Part shown: piece after piece, positions 1 through 10,647 of the stretch
Layout: every line of letters begins with the position of its first letter
Position numbering within the stretch: position 1 is the first letter of the stretch
Origin: Paraescarpia echinospica
Taxonomy: Eukaryota > Annelida > Polychaeta > Sabellida > Siboglinidae
Direction: 5' to 3'
Assembly (NCBI GenBank): GCA_020002185.1
Contig: CM034537.1
Coordinates: forward strand, 13,286,625 to 13,350,624
Length of the DNA: 64,000 bases
Program-made: the position numbers and the translations under genes
Notes under the pieces: model-generated
What the model saw: only the letters and a program-made list of their open reading frames with translations
Database searches by the model: none
What the model was told of the DNA's origin: nothing

Positions 1-130
1 ATGCATACTACAGCATGAATATGTTTAAAAAACAGATTTGACTAAGATCTCATGATGTAGCATAGATGTTACACATAGATAAAAATGTGATAAGTCAAAC
101 TAAGGCTTCCTTGTCCTCTTGTCATGTGGT
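1..130 (+). mobile_element. CR1-like LINE 3' end fragment
   Basis: This is a short degraded piece matching the last codons and the 3' tail of the CR1-like LINE at 20357-23536. The shared landmarks are a stretch like 'gtgaatatgtttaaaa' (the end of the RT C-terminal domain) and, downstream, 'aaggcttccttgtcc', which also occurs in the copies at 10410 and 23455. No open frame is retained. The left edge of the element is cut by the window. Confidence 0.55.
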
Positions 131-2404
131 GTTGTCCTATTTGGAGGAAATGGTACTCTGGCTGCTTGGAGTGTTACAAATATTGTTTTGTCTGACACCA
201 GGTGGCAGCACAACACGTTGAGTTACAAATTCATGACGGTGAACCTGATCAGGTTGTGACAATCCGGAATAACCAGCTTTACTTCTTCCATGACTATTTT
301 GTACTACTACAAAACAAAACAGTATCTTAAAACTACAAAATCTTCAAAAATTATTTGCAAGAATTACAGATTAATTTATTGGATTTTCATCCAGAAACTA
401 AATAATTGCGGGATCCACACTATAAAATCCTTTCCTTGTTGTGTTGTTCTGTCTGACATTGTATTAACGGCAAATGTCATCAGAACAACGATTTGAAAGG
501 AAATGCGTTGGCTGCGTATTGACATTTTAGAATGACATTTTGTAAACATGACGCCGGTGATACAAGATATGATCTACTCTTTAATCAAGCATCCCGTTCT
601 GGATCCGTCTCCTGCATTCTCCATTGTGGGCTCCCATTTTAGATTGTTAGATACGCTTGTTAATCATCGTTATATTTGGAAGCTTTTCGTTGTTCTGTTG
701 ACATTTCGTATTAGTGTCATCTCTGACAAATAAATGACTGATCGCTGTGGGTGATGAATAATTAACAGCGGAAGCGTATGTAATCAAGGAGTGATGTCAT
801 GACATATCGGTTGTTTGTTGTCACTTCGCAAGTGGAATAAATTGGAATTACCGGAGCAAAACATAAGCATGTCGGATAAAAGGTGTTTGGGGTCGCAGTT
901 GACTGATCAGCACACACAGCCCCAGAACAGAACAGTTAGCAGGATGGGCGTAAACTGATACTAAAACAAATTTCCGTTGAAACAGCATTCCTGTTTGACA
1001 GTTTTCCCAGCATTCTATTGAATGCCCAAATATGGTATTCTGAGTTTTCCCACTTTGGCCGCCACTAGGCAGTCATAATGCAAGCTGAAAGTTGTCAACA
1101 TTGTTACAGCAATGGAGGATTATCTGTTTACAAGAAAGTGAGAGGCCATAGATAGAAGAAACTGCATTGCCTCTTTTAACATCCAAGAAGATGAAAAGCA
1201 GGCACGCTAATAATAGTGCTTGATGCGGTGTTATCGCAGACGAACAGGAGATTATCCGAAAAAAAGAAAATGGAATAACCTATAGATATAAGAAAAGCTG
1301 TCAAAACAGCCAACAGAAATGAAGACACAAAAAATGGTTGACATCCCATATTGCAGAACATTACATGTAGTATCATATCACCGTATTTCTATATAAGATT
1401 AACATATTTGCGTGTTGTTTCACATATATATATATTTTATCTACTTTTCTGAATTACTTTAAATACCAGTATGATAATGATGGTACTAATTATTTATATA
1501 GTTAATATAGCAGAATTACTTTTTTTAAGATAATGCATCAAATATTTTAATAATGTGAAATGATAAAGTTGCATATTACTACAATTAATGTACTGCTTTT
1601 GTGTTTGACTGCATGATTATTAGGCATTAATTGTTGCTTTTATATGTGGAGGCATCATGGAAATCTGGGGCAACTTCTGTGGAGTCTGTTTGATAGCTGT
1701 AGGGCTATGGTTGGGTTGCTTTTGTGGTCATTGAGTTGCTCACATCATAAATAACCCCATTTTTGTGGATCAGGGGCAACACTTAACACCCCCAGTGGAT
1801 CCACCTACCCCCTACAAGCATGTAATTGAACTTAGGTTTAATTACTGAGACATGTCACTCAAATTTATTTTGTACTTTGGGGACTGAATTACCAATAAAA
1901 CCCTGGAGAGGGACTTTCCATACACTGTGCTGCCATGCCCCAGGAGAGGTGAGGAATTAAGTAGCTCAGCAGCCTCAGACATTGTATGTTAGACAGGGAC
2001 ATGATGATCCCCTGTGTCTCTCCCTTCCCATCACTACAGGGCACATGGGAGACTACAATGGTGGGTCTGACAGATAGGGCTGCTTCCCTTGCCTTGGCAT
2101 AGCTGATAGCAAATGTCCTGTAGGTTGATCACTAACCAGTCTGCTTTGCATGCCAGAATTCTGTGTTCACTGGCACTGAGCATGCTACCTTTGATAATAA
2201 CACATGCTGGCATGCCCTGGGGTGGTGCTTGTTAACCAGTCTCTCTACTCCAGTGCATACCATCTTGTTGGAACAGTGTGGATGAGCCCATTAGCCAACC
2301 ATTTTGTTGCCAGCTATAGACAATTCTGGAAGTGAAGCAGCATTTTCTTAGCTGCATATTCACTCTTTTATTGAATAAGTTCTGGCTTGACAATGTATGT
2401 TTTT
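131..2404. other. Intergenic AT-rich sequence, no gene seen
   Basis: Only short chance open frames occur here. I see no coding signature, splice pair or recognisable repeat apart from scattered low-complexity A/T runs. A part near 1650-2290 is slightly more GC-rich and may be an old dispersed repeat, but I could not match it to anything else in the window. Confidence 0.4.
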
Positions 2405-2556
2405 AACAACCTCTTGATGGAACCACAGACTTTACAAAGTTCAAAGTCTTGCTGACCACAAACTTTCTACCTGGGATGTAACAACATTTTAGTGGAACCA
2501 CAGACCTTAAGGAAGTTGAAAGTCGTGCTGACCACCAAGTTTTCAGCTAAGACGTA
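2405..2556. repeat. Diverged 75-bp tandem dimer
   Basis: Two imperfect copies of a roughly 75-bp unit lie head to tail. Both contain 'tggaaccacagac' (near 2418 and 2493), then 'aagtcttgctgacca' or 'aagtcgtgctgacca'. The copies differ at many positions, so the duplication is old. Confidence 0.7.
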
Positions 2557-3102
2557 AATTGCCGCTTGTAATAGAAGACAAAGAAGACACGGAAGCGATA
2601 CTGCTTATGTTGCAACGATGTCTCTTCTAGATGATCCAGCCTCATACGCGAGCGTCTGCTTTTGATAAGTCGACTTGTTTTGATGTGCGGACTAGCGAAA
2701 TCTCTGGGACTGACCCAAAATGTCCCAGGACGTCGCCAATCAATAAGAGTTCCCGTGTAATCACATCTGATCCACGAGTCATTACAAGAGAGTCGCATGC
2801 AAGTGCTCTACCATCTCGGTGCATCTGACAGGGATTCTTTGATGAAGAGCCTCTTAACAAAATTGGACTGGCCGCTCATTCGCCGAAAGCCTGTTGGGTG
2901 TGATTTGCAGGGAAATCGGTGGATGTAGGAGAGGTGTACATTCATGTCCTTCAAGCAAATGGAATTGGGAAAAACTGCGGAGATTCCGGGGGCACTCAGT
3001 GTCACGAGTCGTGAAGGATTTCTTGATGCGCACTGCATCTTTTATGATGTGGACAGAGGCAATTATATTTTCGGATGTAGATGTGTTTTTCACATGGTGC
3101 CG
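2557..3102. other. CpG-containing unique segment upstream of the 38-bp array
   Basis: This stretch has more CpG dinucleotides than its neighbours and few stop codons in several frames on both strands, which yields overlapping open frames of 65-83 codons. None resembles a known protein and none has a clear splice frame. It could be regulatory or unique non-coding DNA. Confidence 0.3.
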
Positions 3103-3525
3103 GGGCTGATAAGTCAGTGTTTGGCGTGGTTACGCTCACAGGGCTGACAAGTCAGTGTTTGGCGTGGTTACGCTCACAGGGCTGACAAGTCAGTGTTTGG
3201 CGTGGTTACGCTCACAGGGCTGACAAGTCAGTGTTTGGTGTGGTTACGCTCACAGGGCTGACAAGTCAGTGTTTGGCGTGGTTACGCTCACAGGGCTGAC
3301 AAGTCAGTGTTTGGCGTGGTTACGCTCACAGGGCTGACAAGTCAGTGTTTGGCGTGGTTACGCTCACAGGGCTGATAAGTCAGTGTTTGGCGTGGTTACG
3401 CTCACAGGGCTGACAAGTCAGTGTTTGGCGTGGTTACGCTCACAGGGCTGACAAGTCAGTGTTTGGCGTGGTTACGCTCACAGGGCTGACAAGTCAGTGT
3501 TTGGCGTGGTTACGCTCACAGGGCT
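3103..3525. repeat. 38-bp minisatellite, 11 copies
   Basis: There are eleven head-to-tail copies of a 38-bp unit starting 'gggctgacaagtcagtg' and ending 'ggttacgctcaca', plus five extra bases. The only differences between copies are single changes: 'gataag' for 'gacaag' in the first and eighth copies, and 'ggtgtgg' for 'ggcgtgg' in one. Such uniformity indicates recent expansion or active homogenisation. Confidence 0.95.
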
Positions 3526-6144
3526 AGACAGGATTTTGTAAGAACTTTGTCTGGAGAATTCTGGAATTCGTCTAGTTTGGATGAACTTTTTGGTGGGGTG
3601 AATCTGTCAGCCAGATGATAACTCAATGGATGTGTGCAGCTGTAATAGCCCTCCTAGGGTAAATACATGCACAACCCACATAACCAGATTGCAACGTTCA
3701 GTTAAAAATCAGTCCATGCAACTATTTAGCAGAATTTAACAATTACTTAGGTAATCACTGCATCCCAAATTTAGGGGTTTCATGTTTGAAAGAAAGTTTG
3801 ATAACAAAACAAGACAGATTTTAAATGGTTTAGAGAAAATCCTCTAATGGCCAGCGGTGGCAAAAACCTTGGTATTACTACACAAGATGTGCTTAGATTA
3901 GCAAGCTGGCTAGGATGCACTGTACATAGGTATTGCACATTTTACATGCTCTGGTGATTGGCATAGACACCTGTGCTGTATACAAAGGATGCATTACGTC
4001 ATTCTTCATCACTGAATTGCTTTGAATACGCCCCCTCTCTCTGCGGACCCCTGGTGTATGTTCTCTGTCTGATGCTTATTGCGAGCCGCACTCCACACTT
4101 TTGATGCACGAAAAACTAATCCGTAAAAATGTGTCGTATTTGCAATTTCATTGTCAGTGATAATCCGGTACGACGAGAATGGGTTTTAGTTTGACGAATG
4201 AACCTGTCGCTGTGACGGGCAGTGTGTGATGAGGTATAAATGACGACAATGGTTCATTGAAAGCACATTACAATGTCTGCCCGTCAACATGTAGCATCGA
4301 TCACTGCTGCATTAAAGAGACTAAAAATTGGATCAATCTTTCGACAGTTCGCTTTCAGAAGTACTCTACTTGTTGTAAGGATTCTGGTCACTGTTGCCCC
4401 GAATCACCCTCTCAAGCCAGGGTGGTAATAGTATTAACAGGAAGTTCACTGAATCAGTTGTACTTCATCCCACTTGATGTCTTGATTGTGGGAACAAGCC
4501 AACTTCAAAGACCATATGTGGTTAGCCCTGCCTGACTCTGCAGTAATAACAATAGCATGTGCTGACTAATTGAATGTAAATACAATTTGAACAGTTCACA
4601 GTTAAAACATTAAAACTGCAAAAAAGTATCTGACTTATTAAATTGTTGCAGGCAGTAAACTTCAACATATTTGTTTTAGTTTTGTGAATATTATATTGAT
4701 AAATTAAGAAGATGCAAGGTTGGTTTAGTACAAAAATATTCAAATTATGTTGTGTTTGTGTATATATGCAATACACAATTTTAGGATTTTTCTGAGAACA
4801 TTGCTGCATGCAACAGGTTTCTTTTGTTCAACCAAGAAATACTGAATGAGAAAAGTGTAGTGGTAAAAACACAAATATTTTTGAAGCTGGCAGATATTCT
4901 GGAAAAATCTGGCAGATTTCCTGAGATGTGCATATATTTTATAGCCTAATACATAACAACATTCAGTCAGCAATCACTCAGAATCATAATGCTGTAGGCC
5001 AACTAAATAATGCTTGTCTCTATCAGTTTCCCTCACATGTATATTGGAATTTCTTGCAAGGCAATTTCCTAATGGTGAGTCATGATGTTGTAACGCTCTG
5101 GGAACTTCCTACCAAATAGGACAGGAACCACTGGGACAGTCATTACAGAGACATTACTGGTTGATGAAAGCCAAGGGACACATCTACTTGTGGACACAGC
5201 AGTGAACTTATCTGTGTCTCCCAGTAAGCCACAATGATTACTCCCTGACTCATACAAAGTAAAGGTCCCTCCTCACTTCAACATTTTTGCATGTTTCATT
5301 TCGGACTCTGAGACAAATTACACCCGTGGATTATCCACGACTAAATGTCAGCGTGTTTATACAGATTTGTTAATTAGTTTATGGTGAAATTATTAAACTT
5401 ATCAAAATTATTTTTTACCAAGTCCACTCAAAATGTTAGCTAAAGAATGGCAAAGTGGTCTAACTTTATACACTTCTGAATAATGTAATTCACACTTTTG
5501 CAATCTACCCAATCTAACAATCATTCAAAAAATGCAATGTTTTATTAAACATATTAAGCTATTTACGCACTACATATATGATGGTCGCCGAAGCTGATAC
5601 ACGATGTGGTAAATCAATCGAGGGAATTTTAACTGGATTAACTACAGACTTTACTGATACACAGGAAATTCATTCCGACAATTGACGGTAAGGGGATAGT
5701 AAGTGGATGACGTGTCACTCTTGTAGAGTGAATGACAATTAAAACTATACATTAACATAGTTCCTAGCGACATTATTTCCACGCGGTTCACCATCTTCTG
5801 AATGGCTGTCTTGCAGAATCTTTGTTGTAATATATTTAAGAAAAAACAACAACTCTGAAATGTTAGCGGAATTCAGTCGATTAGGACCTGAAGTGCCAGG
5901 GTGGCATTGATCTTAGTGCTACAGCGTGCCCGAGTAGTGAATCAATCACAACATTGAACAGTTGATTGATCAGCTGGTGGTCCTGCAGACACTGATAGAG
6001 GCAATTCTTGTCTGCTGCACTGTTTTGCCTTTGCAACCTTTTCACTACCAGAAAACGTGCGCATGATTTATAGTGATTACACACAATCGGCTTATTCGCG
6101 ACACATCAACAACTATAAGCACTTTGCTAAGTGTATAAATTTGG
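3526..6144. other. Long gene-free stretch
   Basis: No convincing exon or mobile element was recognised. The part 4040-4300 is CpG-richer than its surroundings and contains a TATA-like site (listed separately). The rest is AT-rich with short chance open frames only. Confidence 0.35.
4231..4265 (+). promoter_or_regulatory. Possible core promoter with TATA-like box
   Basis: A 'TATAAA' at 4235-4240 sits at the downstream edge of a locally CpG-richer patch (4040-4230). It lies 5.6 kb upstream of the first coding exon I can assign, in the same orientation. A 5'-UTR exon starting here and spliced to the acceptor at 9766 would fit, but there is no direct evidence. A chance match in AT-rich DNA is quite possible. 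Confidence 0.18.
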
Positions 6145-6770
6145 ACATTCAGAACTCTACTAAGTGTCTGTGTTGACAATCAGAAATGTATTATTAAGTT
6201 CCTATGTTGACAATCACAACCCTACAAGTGTTTCTGTTGACACTTAGAACTCTAAAAATGTCAATGTTAACAATCAGAACTGTACAAGTGTCTGTGTTGA
6301 CAACCAGAACTCTATTAAGTGTCTGTGTTGACAAACAGAACTCTACAAGTGTATGTATATGTTGACAATCAGAAATCAACTAAGTGTCTGTTTTAACAAT
6401 CAGAACTCTATAAGTGTCTGTGTTCACAATCAGAACTCTATTTAGTGTCTGTGTTCACAATCAGAACTCTATCAATTATCTGTGTTGAGAACCACAACTC
6501 TATTAAGTGTCTGTGTTGACAATCACAACTCTATTTAGTGTCAGTATTGACAATCAGAACTCTATTTAGTGTCTGTGTTCACAATCACAACTCTACAAGT
6601 GTATATGTTGACAACCAGAACACAACTACCCCTGGTAAGTATCTGTATTGACAATTAGGACTCTGGTATGTATCTATGTTGACAATCAGAAATGTATAAA
6701 GTGTTGACAATCAAATATGTTGACAATCAAAACTGAGTTATTTAGTATCTGTGTTGACATTCAAAACTAG
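6145..6770. repeat. Degenerate ~31-bp minisatellite, about 20 copies
   Basis: The repeated theme is 'gttgacaatcagaactcta' followed by 'taagtgtctgt'. Units vary from about 28 to 39 bp and differ at many positions, including 'gttcac' for 'gttgac' in a cluster near 6420-6600. This is an old, diverging array. Confidence 0.85.
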
Positions 6771-7649
6771 CTGTGCCCATTCACATTTATGACTCCTACG
6801 TATTTTGACATTGGGAACTTCACCAATAATAAATGTCACCAGGACAAGCAAGCATAACATACGAGGTAACCCCCAACGGCATATCTTGGGAGACCATAAC
6901 CTTTCGCAGGAGATATCACAACAGGTCTGTGGTAATCGTAAGAGTGTGTGGTAATCACAGCCTTGCTTTGGGAGTATGCCCCAATTTGAGGGCATCTATG
7001 ATTAGCAGAAGGCTTTCTGGTCTTCCATTACAAACAGTGGGATGAGAAACAGCGACACTTGTACAGACCGATTACCCTTAAAACCCCTGTGTAGTGTGTA
7101 TTAGTGTTGAAACTCTAAGGACTTGAGCCCTTTCCCAGTTTGTGTAAGAACTCTACAACTGCGTGGGCTTGCAATTCATTCAATTCATTTCCATTTATAT
7201 GGCACTACAAGTATTGCCACTGGGCACACCAACTTAAATATACAATGCCTGCAGCACGGCGTGTGGTGTGCACAGCCAGAAGTTTTTAGTTGTGCATTTT
7301 TTCTGATGAGCTGTCTTTATTAGTTATTGGTTGGCAGTAGTGGCCTTGAAGATGATATGTAAGGGCACTGATAAAAACTACTGTAGTTTGTGGGATGCTA
7401 GTGTGGTTTACCATTAGTACCGCGTAGTGCTAGACAGGAATATAATGTTGCCATCATTACGATTCACCATATGCCCATATATTGTACTACAGAAGTACAG
7501 TCTCTGTTTCAGGTCTTCATCAGTTTGTGTAATTTTTGTAAGTTTTAGAGATGTTAGCATCTTAGAGATGACTTTTGAAGAAATTAAATATATTAATTCC
7601 TAATTTGTTGACACAGCCCTGTATTTACAGCTGCAGTATTTAAACATCA
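6771..7649. other. Gene-free spacer
   Basis: I see no exon, RNA gene or repeat that I can name. Short open frames here lack any family resemblance. Confidence 0.35.
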
Positions 7650-7682
7650 ACATCATCTTGAGATCAATCTCGTGCTACACAT

Positions 7683-8205
7683 GTGTGTTTTATCGGCGAT
7701 AGTTTCGTCAGTCGCTTTCGTAGATATTGTGCTAATCATGCCATCGTTAATTGTGGCTTTGACCTAGATTTGATCTCTTTGTCCGTGATAGCTCTCGGAG
7801 GCGTTCAATTGAATTTCGTTTGCGACACCGCATCAGAGATATCTCGCATAAATGCTACAAAGGTGATCATCCTGACAGGAGGCAATAATTTGCAGAATTC
7901 CCGTTGCCAACCCGTACAGCTAGCTAGCGATATCCTCCACATTGCACGGCAGTTGATACGTGATGAGAGTGTAACCAAAGTAGCCATTTGTCAGCTGTTC
8001 CACCGCTACCCCCTTCCTCCCTCCGTTCTCGCAACTAAGGCGTCTAATTGTTTTTTTTCCTAAGATCCATTTTTGGAAGCATCGAGGAATGCTTTTCGAC
8101 TATGAGTGTCTAGTAAGCAAGGATGGTGTGCATCTTTCTCCGATAGGTGAACGTTTGTTCTACATGTCTATCTGCAGTGTGGTGCTGTTTTTAAGTAAAC
8201 ATTGA
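7683..8205 (+). pseudogene. SGNH/GDSL hydrolase-like protein, frameshifted relic
   Basis: The first frame (to 8063) contains the block I serine motif 'FIGDSF', a glycine of block II in 'ALGGVQ', and the block III asparagine motif 'LTGGNN'. It runs into a T-tract with a stop. In another frame downstream the block V motif 'DGVHLS' with the catalytic Asp/His follows, ending with a stop at 8203-8205. The order S-G-N-H matches the superfamily. A frameshift near 8050 separates the catalytic halves, so it is dead as it stands. There is no ATG at the left end; the frame appears to continue upstream, which suggests a domain of a larger transposon protein. Confidence 0.65.
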
Positions 8206-8329
8206 GTCGACCTGCAAGCCTAGTTTATGTCTGCTGAACCTAAGACTTTGTATGCTTCCTTGTTTTCCCTCCACCACCCACGGCGGACAACGTTTACATT
8301 GTTCTTCCTAATTATATACATACTTGTTA

Positions 8330-9150
8330 AGTAGTTTCCCGTTCAGTACTTACTGATTTGAAGTCTCAAGCTGTAGAGATACGGGTCCCTATTTCGTTGG
8401 CAGCCGACTGCCTAATTTTAATTCAGTAGTCTCCTGTTCGAGGTTATCGATTGAGGGTCTCGGGCTGTAGAGGTACTGGTTTCTACTTAATTAGTGCGAT
8501 AACATGTGCAGATTCATCCACCGTTTTGGTTGTTGTTGGATTCTTGTCCAATTATATGCATAATTGTTAGTAGATTCCAGTTCGACATCTGTTGACTGCC
8601 AGTCTCAAGCTGTAGAGATACTGGTTTCTGCTTCATTATGGGTTACTTGTTAAGTAGTTTCCCGTTCAGTAATCACTAATTTGAACTCTCAAGCTGTAGA
8701 GATACGGGTCCCTACTTCATTGTAGCCAACTTCATGCCTAATTTTGGGTAGTCTTCAGTTCGAGGTTATCGATTGAGGGTCTTGGGCGATAGAGATACTG
8801 GTTTCTGCTTACTTAGTGCAATAACACTGGCGGATTCGTCCACCATTTTGGTTGTTGTTGGATTTATGTCCAATTATATGCATAATTGTTAGTAGATTCC
8901 GGTTCGACATCTATCGATTGCCAGTCTCAAGCTGTAGAGATACTGGTTTCTGCTTCATTATGGCTTCATTATAAGTATATACATACTTGTTAAGTAGTTT
9001 CCCGTTCAGTAATCACTGATTTGAAGTCTCTAGCTGTAGAGATATGGGTCCCTACTTCATTGGCAGCCAACTTCATGCCTAATTTTAAATAGTCTCCAGT
9101 TCGAGGTTATCGATTGAGAGTCTCAGGCTGTAGAGATACTTGTTCCTACT
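8330..9150. repeat. Eight-fold motif array in ~310-bp higher-order units
   Basis: A roughly 33-bp core, 'tctcaagctgtagagatac' plus 'ggttcctactt', occurs eight times: near 8362, 8458, 8601, 8685, 8777, 8921, 9026 and 9117. The spacers between cores repeat in order ('taagtagtttcccgttcag', 'gttcgaggttatcgattgag', 'agattccagttcgacatct'), giving two and a half units of about 320 bp. The structure is consistent with terminal repeats of the element upstream. Confidence 0.8.
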
Positions 9151-9540
9151 TAGTGCAATAACACTGGCGTGGGTGGGGGTGGTACTTCTCATTATGAGCA
9201 GTACAAGTGGCCGGTTGCCCCCTCAACTTTGATGTCATTGTGTATAGTAGCAGTGTCTTCACTGTAATGTTATCTACTGTTTGTCATTGTGTATACATAA
9301 CTTTGCATTGCATGTCGTAGCAAACGTTTATGTATGTAAGTGAATTACATATTCCTGGCAATGTTGAACTGCATACCAGTTGGCAATAAAGTTGCCCATT
9401 ACCAACCTTCATTATATGTATCCATCGTTTCTTTATTACGAAATCAAACAAGCTTCGGCCACATTAATGGTTGTAATTTTTTACTCCTCCATGAAATATG
9501 ACATAAATACTATTTTAACAAATTGTGGTATGCCTCAATG

Positions 9541-9755
9541 TCTTATTTACTTACTTAGACTTAGTTCCTCCTGTTCCTTTCGGGACATCGGGCGACGAGC
9601 TTTCTCCATCTACTACGGTCTTTTGCAATTTCTTTAGCCTCATTCCAGGTAATTTCCATTTCTGCCAGATCTTCTTTAAATGTCTTGCGCCAAGTCTTAG
9701 TCGGCCTTCCTCTCCTTCTGTTGCCACCTTCAGGCATCTCAAGTTTGTCTTCATC
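9541..9755 (-). mobile_element. LINE reverse-transcriptase C-terminal relic
   Basis: The minus strand encodes a peptide with 'RRRGRPTKTWRKTFKEDL' followed by 'WNEAKEIAKDRSRWRKLV' and 'CPERN'. This is the conserved C-terminal tail of many non-LTR reverse transcriptases (GRP..TW...D and W..A..AKDR..WR). After the stop the copy ends in a TAAG-type tail at 9541-9556, as expected for a LINE 3' end. It lies directly upstream of the splice acceptor at 9766. Confidence 0.75.
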
Positions 9756-9821
9756 TGTGTTTGCAGGAAACGACAGAAGGAAGCATCCCTACTGATGGCA
9801 GTGTTCCCGTGAACAGACAGA

Positions 9822-9893
9822 ATGGGGGTGCTTGTCCTGTTCCACCCCCTCCCCCACGTAGAGCCGACCCGACCTACGTGGCCCACACCCAGG
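9822..9893 (+). CDS. First coding exon, proline-rich N-terminus
   Basis: The ATG at 9822 opens a frame reading MGVLVLF, then five prolines, 'RRADPTYVAHTQ', ending in phase 0 at the donor GTAAGG (9894). An in-frame TGA at 9810 precedes the ATG. An acceptor-like 'tttgcag' ends at 9766, so the exon probably includes a 5'-UTR part from 9767. The next exon continues in frame with another Pro/Gly-rich stretch and a hydrophobic segment, so this would be the cytoplasmic part of a type II membrane protein. Doubt remains: the exon is short, the start could instead lie in a distant exon, and the DNA just upstream belongs to a LINE relic. Confidence 0.45.
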
Positions 9894-10219
9894 TAAGGTT
9901 CAAATTGGTGCATTTCTTACATCACTCCTCTTAAAAAAAATTACAATTTTTTCATTTGTGTCAGTGTCTTATGAAAATAAATTAGAAATCATTTGAACAA
10001 TGGCTATTCTTTATGCAATTATTATTTTATAAATGTGTAATGGGAATAATAAAAAACTTTAGACAGATCGTCTTACTCTTCTAGGAATATGAAAATACAC
10101 CCGAAACATCAATCATAATTGTTACCTAAGGGACTGGCTCAGAATATATCAGATGGTTTTTAAAATATTGATTGATTATTGTCTGACTGAAATATGGTAG
10201 AATGAGAGGACACGAAGTA
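9894..10219 (+). other. Start of intron 1
   Basis: AT-rich intronic sequence after the donor at 9894, with nothing recognisable before the LINE fragment at 10220. Confidence 0.4.
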
Positions 10220-10465
10220 ACGATAATACAGGACCATTGTACATCACAAATGAGCAAGTTCTTATTCTTCCAGAGGATGATAAACGGAACAGATTATTTA
10301 CTGATCGTGCAAATGCTAGTGGTGTGAATATGTTTAAAAGCAAAATTCACAAATATCTAAAAACATTAGGTTACACAGATACAAAAACGTGGACTCTTGT
10401 TAAGCCAAAGGCTTCCTTGTCCACTTGCCATCTGGGCATTATTTTAAAATCTTGTTAAAACATTG
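10220..10465 (+). mobile_element. CR1-like LINE 3' end fragment
   Basis: The open frame 10237-10458 encodes a peptide with 'ANASGVNMFKSKIHKYL', matching the C-terminus of the RT frame in the fuller LINE at 22969-23427 ('GASSVNMFKNKIDTYL'). The 3' flank shares 'ggcttccttgtccac', 'tgccatct' and the terminal 'aatcttgttaaa' tail. It is a truncated, diverged copy inside intron 1. Confidence 0.8.
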
Positions 10466-10647
10466 ATGCCGACCAACTGGAATGTGCAGAATCATCACCT
10501 GTATGAACTGTGATTGAAAAAAGATTAATCTGTCAATTTAAAAACAAAATAGCTGCTAATACTCCTCCTCAAACACTAATTCTATGTAGGAACGTTTACT
10601 TGCAATAAAGTTGTGAGGTGTTCCCTAACTGGCTTAATGTTTTATTG

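Larger units (their letters stand above)
7650..9411 (+). mobile_element. 3' part of an SGNH-hydrolase-bearing retroelement (Ngaro/DIRS-like?)
   Basis: The segment joins a broken SGNH-hydrolase reading frame (7683-8205) to a long non-coding tail. That tail consists of an eight-times repeated motif (8330-9150) and ends near a polyadenylation-type 'caataaag' at 9384. SGNH hydrolase domains are known in some tyrosine-recombinase retrotransposons (Ngaro group), whose ends carry split direct repeats, and in ORF1 of some CR1 LINEs. This SGNH sequence is clearly different from the CR1 one elsewhere in the window. No recombinase or reverse transcriptase was seen, so the class is an inference. Confidence 0.4.

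Noticed and set aside
2547..3147. Cluster of overlapping frames on both strands as a gene
   Set aside because: Frames conflict, none resembles a protein, and the CpG-rich composition explains the lack of stops.
3103..3525. CRISPR-like array
   Set aside because: Repeats are directly adjacent with no unique spacers, and the DNA is metazoan.
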